A stretch of 12,681 nucleotides of DNA from Akkermansia sp. (GTDB lineage: Bacteria; Verrucomicrobiota; Verrucomicrobiia; Verrucomicrobiales; Akkermansiaceae). Under the pieces are notes generated by a model. It was not told the DNA's origin and did not search any database. It saw only the letters and a list, made by a program, of their open reading frames with translations. Location of the stretch: the NCBI GenBank assembly GCA_017379255.1, contig JAFNWZ010000009.1, forward strand, positions 1-12,681. The letters are read 5' to 3'. The position numbers and the translations under genes are program-made. Shown here piece by piece: positions 6,775-12,681 of this stretch (positions within the stretch are counted from its first letter, which is position 1; each line of letters opens with the position of its first letter).

Positions 6775-7692
6775 ATGAGCCGCGCCTTTCCCCAGCTGGC
6801 AGACAGCTTCCTGCTGTTTCTGGCAGCAGAGCGCGGGCTGAGCGTCAATTACCGGCTCTCCGTCCAGCGCACGCTGGCGCGCTTTGCGGATTGGTGCGCA
6901 GAGCACCAGCACGCTCCGGCAGATGTGGATGAACCACTGCTGGCGGAATACCACCGCTGGCTGCGTGGTGAGTGCCAGCTGTCAGCCAGTTCCTGCCGGG
7001 TGGCTATGGTGCACCTGCGGCAGTTTTTCCGTTACCTGGCACGCGAAAAAGTGCTACCCACCAACCCAGCCGCCCTGCTGCAGTGTGGCCGCGCCGGGCG
7101 GGCCTTGCCCGAAACCCTGCAGGCAGAGAGCGTGAATACCCTGCTGCAGAGCATAGACCCCGCCGACCTGCCTTTCGGCGCACGCGACCGCGCCCTGCTG
7201 GAAATGCTCTACGGCAGCGGCCTGCGGGTGAGCGAGCTGGTGAACCTGCGCGCGGACCAGGTGGACTGGGAGGAAAATTTCCTGCGCATCACCGGCAAGG
7301 GAAACAAGACCCGCTATGTGCCCATGGGCGGAGTAGCGGCCAGAGCCCTGCGCAGTTACCTGGAACACGCCCGGCCTAAACTGATGCGCAATGGCCGCCG
7401 CGCGGGCGATATCCTCTTCCTTTCCAACCGAGGCGAAAAGCTTACCCGCGACCGCATCCGCCAGATTATCAAGGAACGGGCTCTTGCTGCCGGATTGCCG
7501 GAGAATGTGTACCCGCATATCATGCGGCATTCCTTTGCCACCCACCTGCTGGAGAATGGGGCAGATTTGCGCGTGATTCAGGACATGCTGGGGCACGCCA
7601 GCCTCTCCACCACCCAGGTCTACACCCATGTGGACCAGAAACGCCTGGTTTCCCTGCACCAGAACTTCCACCCCAGGGGCAGAAAAGCGTAA
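6775..7692 (+). CDS. xerD: XerC/XerD-type tyrosine recombinase
   Basis: A 305-residue site-specific recombinase, the usual size for Xer proteins that resolve chromosome dimers at dif. The N-terminal SAM-like core-binding domain covers about residues 5-90 and the catalytic domain about 110-295. All catalytic residues are visible: Arg151 (GSGLRVSEL), Lys175 (TGKGNKTR), His248 and Arg251 (HIMRHSFATHLLENGADL), His274 (LGHASLSTTQVYTH) and the nucleophile Tyr283. Intactness, length and housekeeping context favour Xer over a phage or integron integrase. Whether it is XerC, XerD or a single XerA-like enzyme cannot be decided here, so the symbol is provisional. No dif-like site is seen in the window. 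There is no Shine-Dalgarno before the ATG (C-rich DNA), so translation may depend on ribosomes leaving the lipoprotein gene. Confidence 0.9.
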   Translation: MSRAFPQLADSFLLFLAAERGLSVNYRLSVQRTLARFADWCAEHQHAPADVDEPLLAEYHRWLRGECQLSASSCRVAMVHLRQFFRYLAREKVLPTNPAALLQCGRAGRALPETLQAESVNTLLQSIDPADLPFGARDRALLEMLYGSGLRVSELVNLRADQVDWEENFLRITGKGNKTRYVPMGGVAARALRSYLEHARPKLMRNGRRAGDILFLSNRGEKLTRDRIRQIIKERALAAGLPENVYPHIMRHSFATHLLENGADLRVIQDMLGHASLSTTQVYTHVDQKRLVSLHQNFHPRGRKA

Positions 7693-7697
7693 AGTGA

Positions 7698-7732
7698 AGT
7701 ACGAGGTACGAAGTGGGAAGTACGAAGTAAAA
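7698..7732 (+). repeat. Degenerate heptamer tandem repeat
   Basis: Five consecutive 7-base units follow the xerD stop: AGTACGA, GGTACGA, AGTGGGA, AGTACGA, AGTAAAA. It resembles the degenerate 7-bp intergenic repeats known from several bacterial phyla. Function unknown. Confidence 0.75.
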
Positions 7733-7775
7733 TACTTCCTGCGCTTGCGCGCAGCATGCCCCAGCATCCGCTGGG
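7724..7775. other. Three consecutive small hairpins
   Basis: Three perfect 6-bp stem-loops lie nearly end to end. GAAGTA/TACTTC with a 3-base loop is at 7724-7738, CTGCGC/GCGCAG with loop TTGC at 7739-7754, and CCCAGC/GCTGGG with loop ATCC at 7760-7775. They lie between the xerD stop and the bidirectional terminator and could protect the 3' end of either convergent mRNA. Confidence 0.6.
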
Positions 7776-7784
7776 CCGACAAAT

Positions 7785-7816
7785 AAAAACGGGCTCCCGG
7801 AAGGAAGCCCGTTTTT
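7785..7816. terminator. Bidirectional terminator between xerD and the symporter gene
   Basis: CGGGCT (7790-7795) pairs with AGCCCG (7806-7811). It is flanked by five A's on the left and five T's on the right, so a U-tract follows the stem in either direction. It serves the convergent xerD (+) and symporter (-) genes. Confidence 0.92.
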
Positions 7817-7838
7817 GAGATTTATGTTCCGGTAAGCT

Positions 7839-9989
7839 TTACCAGAAGAGGATGTAGAGAGCCACCGTAGCGGCAATCACAGCCCAGCCGAAGCCCTTGG
7901 CGCGGCCGGATGTCTTCATCTCGATGATGCCCTTGTCCTCCAGCACCACGGCTTCGCCACCCTTGATGTGGTTCACGATGGTGAGGACAAGACCCACCAC
8001 GCACACCACGATGAGGGAGTAGCCCATGCGGTTGAGGAAGGAATCACCCGTGCAGCCAAGGAGGGTCACCCACTTGAAGGAGGCGTAGGCCACCGCACCG
8101 ACGACAATGCCCAGCCAACCGAACACGCGGGGGCACTTGGGCACGAAGAAGCCGAACAGGAACACAGCCAGCACACCCGGGCTCAGGAAGCCCTGGAACT
8201 CCTGAATGAAGGTGAAGATACCTCCGAAGGCGGGGTTATCCAGGAAGGGGGCCACCACCGTGGCGATGACGGCGCACACGAGCACGGCCACCTTACCCAC
8301 AGCCACCAGCTGGGTGCCGGAGGCGGGTTTGCCGGTGATGACTTCCTTGCCCTTGTTGTAGAGGTCCATGGTGAAGAGCGTGGAAGCGGAGTTCAGCATG
8401 GAAGCCAGGGAGCTTACCACAGCGCCGAACAGGGCAGCCAGCACGAACCATGCCCAGCCGGTACCCGGCAGCAGCTTGCGCAGCAGGGTGGCGAAAGCGT
8501 AGTCATACTGGTAGGCGGCCAGCGTGGTGGTCACGGTGTATTCGGCCACATTGCTGCGGGCTGCACCAGTGGCGGACTTATCGAGAGCCAGAATCTCCTC
8601 TGCCTTGGCAGTACGGCCGGCGATATCCTTGGCCGGAATGGCAGACAGCTCGGCAGCCTTGGCTTCGAGTGTGGGCACCATATCGGCAGCACCCACAACG
8701 GCCAGGTTCTTTTTGAGGTAGTCCACGGAGGAAGCAGCGGCATCCTCGCGCACCAGACGGCTGGCGGCGATGTCGTAAATCACCTTCTTACCGGTAGCTT
8801 CGGCAGCCTGCACGATAGCCACGGAGTTGGCATCAGCCTTGGCGGCCAGGTCACCGCGGTACAGGTTGTAGGCCAGAATGCCCGGAATAATCACCACGAA
8901 GGGAATGAGGAGCTTCAGGAAAGCTGCGAACACGATACCCAGCTGGCCTTCTTCAAGGCTCTTGGAAGCCAGGGTACGCTGCATGATGTACTGGTTGAGA
9001 CCCCAGTAGAAGAAGTTGGGAATCCACAGACCCAGGAGGTACACCGTCCAGGGCATCACGGGGTCGGACTCCTCGCGCATCATGTGCAGCTTTCCGCCGA
9101 TACCATTGGTAGCACCCTCCACATCACCGGCGTTGAGGTTCACCATGCGGCTCAGGCCGTCGCAGAACTGGGAACCGGTTGAAGCCAGGGCATCAGCGCT
9201 GGTGTTAGCGGTTGTCACAGCGGTGGCGACCACATTTTCCGGCACTTCGGGATAGGCACCCAGGGCCATGATGGCGAAGTAGGCCACCACGCCGCCGCCC
9301 ACGATGAGGGCAGCACCCCAGATGAGGTCGGTCCAGGCGCAGGCCTTCAGACCACCCACATACACATACACCGTAGCAGCACCGGCAATGATGAGGCAGC
9401 CGGTGGTCACGGGCAGGTCAAAGTAAACGGATACCACGCTGGCACCGGCGTAAATCACCGCGGCGGTGGGCACACCCACCAGGATAAGCAGGTTCACCAG
9501 AGCCATGATGACACGGGCCACACCATTGTAACGCTCCTCCAGGAACTGGGGAATGGTGAACACGCCGCGCTTCAGCAGCATGGGCAGGAAGGTGAAGGCC
9601 ACGATGACCAGCACAATGGCGGCAAGCCATTCGTAACCGGCAATGGCAAGACCCAGCCAGTCGGCAGACTGGCCGCTCATACCCACGAACTGCTCGGTGG
9701 AAATGTTGGCGGCGAGCAGGGAGAAGCCCACGAGCCACCAGCTCAGGCCACGACCAGCCAGGAAGTAGTCGGCAGCACCCTTCTCTTCCTTCTCCTCAGT
9801 GCTCTCGCCGGAGTCGCTGGATTTCCAGATACCCAGGCCGATAACACCTACTACAACCACGCAGAACACAATCATTTCCCAGAGGGGAAGTGCGTCCGGC
9901 GCCGCTGCGGCAGCAGCCGTGGCATCCTGTGCCAGGGCGGTGCCGCTCATGAGCGCCAGAGCGCCCAGCATTGTCAGCATTTGTTTCAT
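7839..9989 (-). CDS. SSS-family sodium/galactose (SGLT-like) symporter
   Basis: A 716-residue inner-membrane Na+/sugar symporter, very like Vibrio vSGLT in its core (comparison from memory). It begins with a cleavable-looking signal (MKQMLTMLGALALMSGTALA), fitting the periplasmic N-terminus of 14-helix SGLTs. Matches to vSGLT sugar-binding residues are Gln100 (NISTEQF), Glu120 (AGYEW), Asn332 and Tyr334 (WGLNQYIMQRTL) and Gln596 (FIQEF). The Na2-site serines are Ser526-Ser527 (AVVSSLASMLNSAS). The C-terminus ends LYILFW, like vSGLT LYTLFW. It is far longer than the roughly 540 of vSGLT. Most of the excess is a polar, Ala-rich segment at about 378-495, in the periplasmic loop before the SSLASMLNSAS helix, plus a smaller enlarged loop at about 247-310. 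It lies 15 bases after galK with no terminator between, so galactose is the likely substrate. Confidence 0.93.
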   Translation of the reverse strand: MKQMLTMLGALALMSGTALAQDATAAAAAAPDALPLWEMIVFCVVVVGVIGLGIWKSSDSGESTEEKEEKGAADYFLAGRGLSWWLVGFSLLAANISTEQFVGMSGQSADWLGLAIAGYEWLAAIVLVIVAFTFLPMLLKRGVFTIPQFLEERYNGVARVIMALVNLLILVGVPTAAVIYAGASVVSVYFDLPVTTGCLIIAGAATVYVYVGGLKACAWTDLIWGAALIVGGGVVAYFAIMALGAYPEVPENVVATAVTTANTSADALASTGSQFCDGLSRMVNLNAGDVEGATNGIGGKLHMMREESDPVMPWTVYLLGLWIPNFFYWGLNQYIMQRTLASKSLEEGQLGIVFAAFLKLLIPFVVIIPGILAYNLYRGDLAAKADANSVAIVQAAEATGKKVIYDIAASRLVREDAAASSVDYLKKNLAVVGAADMVPTLEAKAAELSAIPAKDIAGRTAKAEEILALDKSATGAARSNVAEYTVTTTLAAYQYDYAFATLLRKLLPGTGWAWFVLAALFGAVVSSLASMLNSASTLFTMDLYNKGKEVITGKPASGTQLVAVGKVAVLVCAVIATVVAPFLDNPAFGGIFTFIQEFQGFLSPGVLAVFLFGFFVPKCPRVFGWLGIVVGAVAYASFKWVTLLGCTGDSFLNRMGYSLIVVCVVGLVLTIVNHIKGGEAVVLEDKGIIEMKTSGRAKGFGWAVIAATVALYILFW

Positions 9990-10004
9990 AAGTTATTCAG
10001 TTAA

Positions 10005-11183
10005 TCAGGCTTTGTAAAGAACACGGGCACCTTCGCCCGGACGGGTGATGAGGTAATCGGTCTCAATGCCCAGGGCATTGCGGTAAGCTTCAATCATTTC
10101 CTCGGCCACCTGCTGCACGGCGTCGCTCTTCACCAGAGCCACGATGCAGCCGCCGAAACCGCCACCCGTCATGCGGGCGCCATACACGGAGGCAGCAGAA
10201 GGAATGGTATCTGCCAGAGAAACGAGGGTATCCACCTCACCGCAGGACACTTCAAAATCATCTTTCAGGGAAGCATGGGAGGCGCGCATGGCCACACCGG
10301 CGGCGTCCCAGTCAGCCTTGCCCACAGCCTCGGCAAAAGCGGCTACGCGCAGGTTCTCGCCAATGACGTGGCGGGCGCGGCGGTAGCAGAGGTCGCCGAG
10401 TTCAGCCTTCTTCTCTTCCAGCATTTCGAGCGTAGCCTCGCGCAGGGAGGGCACCCCCAGAATGGTGCAGGCATCCTCGCAGTTCTTGCGGCGGGCAGCA
10501 TAACCACCATCCGCAAGGGAATGCTTCACCGCGGAGTCGATGACCAGCACGCTCACGGCAGGGTCCACCATGGGGATAAGCTTGTAGGAGAGGTCCTTGC
10601 AGTCGAGCATGAGGGCGTGATCCTTACGGCCGTTGGCGGAAATGAACTGGTCCATGATGCCGCAGGGCACATTCACGAACTCATGCTCCGTAGCCTGGCC
10701 GATGAGGGCGCGTTCCGTGGGAGTGACGTCAACACCGCAGAGAGCGGCCAGCGCCGTGCAGGCGGAAACCTCAAACGCAGCACTGGAGGAAAGACCACCG
10801 CCGCGGGGCACGTTGGAATCAATCAGCATATCCACAGCAGGCACCTTGATGCCGCGGCGTTCCAGCATGCAGATGACACCACGCACATAATTACTCCAGA
10901 AGGGGTCACCGGGCTTGGTGACATCTGCCGGGTCAATCTCAATCATGGTTTCGCCCAGGGCGCCAATCCAGCGATGCTTGCCGGTCGGCGAGGGGGCAAC
11001 CGCCACCACGTTGATATTGTTGAGAGCCATCGGCAGCACAAAGCCATTGTTGTAGTCGGTGTGTTCACCGATGAGGTTCACGCGGCCGGGAGAGGCTGCA
11101 ATCACCTCAGGCTTGTGCCCGAAGTACTGTTCGAAGTACGGGGAAATCGTTTCTGCACTTATTTCGCGTTGCTCTAAGTCCAT
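10005..11183 (-). CDS. galK: Galactokinase
   Basis: A GHMP-family kinase of 392 residues, the usual length, that phosphorylates galactose to galactose-1-phosphate, the entry step of the Leloir pathway. The galactokinase signature GRVNLIGEHTDYN is at residues 33-45, with catalytic Arg34 and sugar-contacting Glu40, His41 and Asp43. The ATP-binding GHMP motif PRGGGLSSSAA is at 126-136. The catalytic Asp is Asp178 in CGIMDQF. The third motif, GARMTGGGFGGC, is at 335-346. The start at 1183 bases after 10000 (11183) gives the normal N-terminus; there is no Shine-Dalgarno before it. It is the first gene of a two-gene operon with the symporter. galT, galE and mutarotase are absent nearby, so later Leloir steps must be encoded elsewhere. 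Confidence 0.96.
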   Translation of the reverse strand: MDLEQREISAETISPYFEQYFGHKPEVIAASPGRVNLIGEHTDYNNGFVLPMALNNINVVAVAPSPTGKHRWIGALGETMIEIDPADVTKPGDPFWSNYVRGVICMLERRGIKVPAVDMLIDSNVPRGGGLSSSAAFEVSACTALAALCGVDVTPTERALIGQATEHEFVNVPCGIMDQFISANGRKDHALMLDCKDLSYKLIPMVDPAVSVLVIDSAVKHSLADGGYAARRKNCEDACTILGVPSLREATLEMLEEKKAELGDLCYRRARHVIGENLRVAAFAEAVGKADWDAAGVAMRASHASLKDDFEVSCGEVDTLVSLADTIPSAASVYGARMTGGGFGGCIVALVKSDAVQQVAEEMIEAYRNALGIETDYLITRPGEGARVLYKA

Positions 11184-11197
11184 AGCGCAATATGTTT

Positions 11198-11226
11198 ACC
11201 ATAATGCACGCGCGATGTAAATGCAA
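11198..11226 (-). promoter_or_regulatory. Weak candidate promoter of galK-symporter
   Basis: On the minus strand TTGCAT (11221-11226) and TATGGT (11198-11203) are 17 bases apart. The match to consensus is only moderate. A separate promoter is expected because the HU terminator lies upstream. Confidence 0.3.
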
Positions 11227-11246
11227 AAGTAGGGGACAGAGCACCA

Positions 11247-11265
11247 CAACTCTGAAAAAGAGTTG
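11247..11265. promoter_or_regulatory. Perfect dyad upstream of galK
   Basis: CAACTCT and AGAGTTG are perfect 7-base complements around a five-base centre, 64-82 bases before the galK start and just upstream of the weak promoter candidate. This is a plausible operator for control of the galactose operon. As a terminator it would lack a good U-tract. Confidence 0.45.
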
Positions 11266-11276
11266 AATTTAAGAAC

Positions 11277-11320
11277 AAAAAAAAGCCCTGCACCCCGGAG
11301 AGACGCAACCCGGGAGCAGG
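11277..11320 (-). terminator. Rho-independent terminator of the HU gene
   Basis: CCTGC (11287-11291) pairs with GCAGG (11316-11320). Inside it, CCCGG (11294-11298) pairs with CCGGG (11110-11114 plus 200, that is 11310-11314). On the minus strand a run of eight T's follows (complement of 11277-11284). It ends the HU transcript and separates it from galK. Confidence 0.88.
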
Positions 11321-11352
11321 ACTGATGAAAATCTACTGAAGCTGGACAGGAC

Positions 11353-11667
11353 TTACTTCTTCTTGCAACCACCCTTCTTGCAAGTCTTCTTGGCCGGCAC
11401 GGCAGACTTGAATACGGTGGAAGGCTTAAAGGAGAGAGTCTGAGAGGCTGCAATCTTCATGGCCTCACCGGTCTGCGGATTACGACCCGTGCGGGCAGCT
11501 CGGGTCTTCATCTCGAAAGTACCGAAGCCCACCAGTTGAACCTTATCGGTAGCAACGGCATCCTTGATAGCTCCGAGCACGGCGTTGAGAGCCGCCTCTG
11601 CACACTTCTTGGTTGCGCCTTCACCGAGTTTGGCCTGAATGCAGTCGATAAGCTGAGTCTTATTCAT
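11353..11667 (-). CDS. HU-family DNA-binding protein with Lys/Cys tail
   Basis: A 104-residue HU/IHF-family nucleoid protein that binds and bends DNA as a dimer. It starts MNKTQLID as is typical. The helical dimerisation part covers about residues 1-45, followed by the VGFGTFEMK strand region at 46-54. The DNA-inserting arm GRNPQTGE lies at 61-68, with the intercalating proline at 64, and FKPSTVFKSAV closes the fold at about 80-90. HU is normally about 90 residues; here an extra tail, PAKKTCKKGGCKKK, adds seven lysines and two cysteines. With another Cys at 9 and one at 22 it is unusually Cys-rich. It is monocistronic, with its own promoter and terminator. HU versus IHF subunit cannot be decided, so no symbol is given. 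Confidence 0.94.
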   Translation of the reverse strand: MNKTQLIDCIQAKLGEGATKKCAEAALNAVLGAIKDAVATDKVQLVGFGTFEMKTRAARTGRNPQTGEAMKIAASQTLSFKPSTVFKSAVPAKKTCKKGGCKKK

Positions 11668-11675
11668 AGGCCCTC

Positions 11676-11703
11676 ATGATAACACGCTCTTAACTCATTG
11701 CAA
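11676..11703 (-). promoter_or_regulatory. Promoter of the HU gene
   Basis: On the minus strand TTGCAA (11698-11703) and TATCAT (11676-11681) are 16 bases apart. Only eight bases separate the -10 from the ATG at 11667, so the mRNA should have a leader of about 0-3 bases. Confidence 0.6.
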
Positions 11704-11735
11704 GATAAAAACGCACAAAATTACTTAAGATGGCA

Positions 11736-11767
11736 AAAAATTACCCGGCAGATAATCACCTGCCGGG
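11736..11767 (-). terminator. Rho-independent terminator of pdxJ
   Basis: An 8-bp perfect stem, CCCGGCAG (11744-11751) with CTGCCGGG (11760-11767), has an eight-base loop. On the minus strand it is followed after TAA by six T's. It begins 24 bases beyond the pdxJ stop. Confidence 0.9.
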
Positions 11768-11790
11768 CAAAACGCGACAAAAGGAACACT

Positions 11791-12531
11791 TTACCACTGA
11801 TATCCGGCCATGGCTGCCTTCATCTCGCGCACAGCCTCCGTAAGCCCGGTAAAGATAGCGCGGCAAATGATGGTGTGGCCGATATTCAGCTCTGTCAGAT
11901 GCGGCACGGCGGCCAGCTCTGCCAGATTCCCCACCTGGATACCATGCCCTGCATGCACCTCGGTTCCCAGTGAATGGGCCAGCTTTGCAGCCGCTACCAG
12001 GCGCGCGGTCTCCGCAGCGCGTTCCGCCCCCAGCGTATTGGCAAAGCGCCCGGTGTGCAGCTCTACCATGGGAGCACCCACAGCAGCGCTGGCGCGCACC
12101 TGCTCCTCTTCCGGGTCAATGAACATGCTCACCTTGCTGCCATTGGCCAGCAGAGCAGCCACCAGCGGGCGCAATTCCTCCAGATGACCGGCCACGTTGA
12201 GCCCACCCTCGGTGGTGATTTCCTCGCGGCGCTCCGGCACCAGGCACACGAAATCCGGCTTAAGGCGCAGCGCGAATTCCAGCATGGCCGGCGTGGCTCC
12301 CATTTCCAGATTCAGCGGCAGATTCACCTCGCGGCGCACGGCAAAGGCATCGGCATCCTGCATGTGGCGGCGGTCCTCGCGCACATGCAGGGTGATGGAA
12401 TCAGCCCCACCGGCCTGAGCCGCGCGGGCAGCAGCCACAATATCGGGCTCCACATTGTGAGAATCCAGCATGGTGGCGTAGCGCGCCTGGCGGAGCGTAG
12501 CCACATGGTCAATGTTAACACCAAGATGCAT
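11791..12531 (-). CDS. pdxJ: Pyridoxine 5'-phosphate synthase
   Basis: PdxJ condenses 1-deoxy-D-xylulose 5-phosphate with 3-amino-2-oxopropyl phosphate (the PdxA product) to pyridoxine 5'-phosphate, the last ring-forming step of DXP-dependent vitamin B6 synthesis in the cytoplasm. At 246 residues it has the usual length. The family pattern is complete: LGVNIDHVATLRQAR at residues 3-17, LHVREDRRHMQD at 48-59 with catalytic His49 and the phosphate-binding RxDRRH, NLEMG at 74-78 with catalytic Glu76, CLVPERREEITTEGG at 96-110, and HAGHGI at 193-198 with the second catalytic His. It ends NIGHTIICRAIFTGL, also typical. It lies downstream of purH, separated by a terminator. The ATG at 12531 matches family starts but has no Shine-Dalgarno; a heptamer repeat takes its place. 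Confidence 0.97.
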   Translation of the reverse strand: MHLGVNIDHVATLRQARYATMLDSHNVEPDIVAAARAAQAGGADSITLHVREDRRHMQDADAFAVRREVNLPLNLEMGATPAMLEFALRLKPDFVCLVPERREEITTEGGLNVAGHLEELRPLVAALLANGSKVSMFIDPEEEQVRASAAVGAPMVELHTGRFANTLGAERAAETARLVAAAKLAHSLGTEVHAGHGIQVGNLAELAAVPHLTELNIGHTIICRAIFTGLTEAVREMKAAMAGYQW

Positions 12532-12558
12532 AATGAAAAATGAGAGTTGAGAATGAAT
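12532..12558. repeat. Degenerate heptamer repeat abutting the pdxJ start
   Basis: On the plus strand AATGAAA, AATGAGA, GTTGAGA and then an out-of-phase AATGAAT run directly up to the pdxJ start codon. The period is seven, as in the repeat after xerD, but the sequence differs. Confidence 0.5.
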
Positions 12559-12568
12559 GTCCCTGTTG

Positions 12569-12606
12569 AAAAAAGAACCCCGGCCCTGCCGTCTGCAGAA
12601 CCGGGG
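12569..12606 (-). terminator. Rho-independent terminator of purH
   Basis: CCCCGG (12578-12583) pairs with CCGGGG (12601-12606). On the minus strand it is followed by TTC and six T's (complement of 12569-12574). The loop is 17 bases, so the hairpin is moderate. It begins 18 bases after the purH stop. Confidence 0.75.
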
Positions 12607-12624
12607 ATACTGAAATCTGCTGCT

Positions 12625-12681
12625 TTAGTGCAGGAAGTGGCGGGCACCGGTGAATACCATGGCGATACCAGCGGCATCAGC
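12625..12681 (-). CDS. purH: Bifunctional PurH, C-terminal end only (partial)
   Basis: Only the last 18 codons and the TAA are in the window; the gene continues beyond the right edge. They read ADAAGIAMVFTGARHFLH, which closely matches the conserved end of PurH (AICAR transformylase / IMP cyclohydrolase), typically GIAMVFTGMRHFRH. That enzyme performs the last two steps of IMP synthesis. The call rests on this short but distinctive tail and agrees with the terminator that follows the stop. Confidence 0.8.
   Translation of the reverse strand, partial: ADAAGIAMVFTGARHFLH

Noticed and set aside
6775..7692. Phage, integron or genomic-island integrase
   Set aside because: Length, motif spacing and housekeeping neighbours fit Xer; no attachment sites, cargo genes or tRNA target are present.
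7968..9182. Open plus-strand frame of 404 codons opposite the symporter
   Set aside because: Shadow frame rich in His, Glu and Gly; the minus strand encodes a clear SSS transporter.
10275..11177. Open plus-strand frame of 300 codons opposite galK
   Set aside because: Shadow of galactokinase, which has all its motifs on the minus strand.

Overview
The window looks like chromosome from a fairly GC-rich member of the Verrucomicrobia, possibly related to Akkermansia. This is inferred from gene content and protein style only: a vSGLT-like sugar symporter beside galactokinase, an HU protein with a Lys/Cys tail, and sigma70-like promoters with ordinary -35 boxes rather than the Bacteroidetes type. 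No rRNA or other marker is present to confirm it, and I saw no tRNA gene, CRISPR array, insertion sequence or prophage.

Layout, left to right. (1) Positions 7-375 (+): a small four-helix DUF486/DMT-type membrane protein. (2) Positions 393-2185 (-): a two-gene unit of an AAA_14/DUF4143-type ATPase and a 150-residue membrane-anchored protein. The two share an ATGA overlap and each has a GAGGAG Shine-Dalgarno. Upstream lies a tandem array of 33-bp repeats (2254-2371) that runs up to a strong terminator (2378-2412). (3) Positions 2434-5966 (-): pheS-pheT, both subunits of phenylalanyl-tRNA synthetase, with a strong promoter. (4) Positions 6110-7692 (+): a divergent pair, a small lipoprotein and a XerC/XerD tyrosine recombinase. 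(5) Positions 7693-7838: heptamer repeats, a run of hairpins and a bidirectional terminator between convergent genes. (6) Positions 7839-11183 (-): galK and a sodium/galactose-type symporter as a two-gene galactose uptake and phosphorylation operon. (7) Positions 11353-11667 (-): an HU-family nucleoid protein. (8) Positions 11791-12531 (-): pdxJ of vitamin B6 synthesis. (9) Positions 12625-12681 (-): the last codons of purH.

Most of the window is core metabolism: translation, nucleoid structure, cofactor and purine synthesis, chromosome-dimer resolution. Galactose use is the one clear nutritional theme: the symporter would import galactose with Na+ and GalK would trap it as galactose-1-phosphate. 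No galT, galE or mutarotase lies nearby.

The accessory part is 393-2412. The ATPase and its membrane-anchored partner are translationally coupled, use Shine-Dalgarno sites that the neighbouring genes lack, and sit behind the tandem array. This is the best candidate here for an undescribed system, although its function cannot be read from sequence. A second theme is start-site architecture: pheS, the lipoprotein gene and the HU gene each have a good promoter placed so close to the ATG that the mRNA should be leaderless or nearly so.
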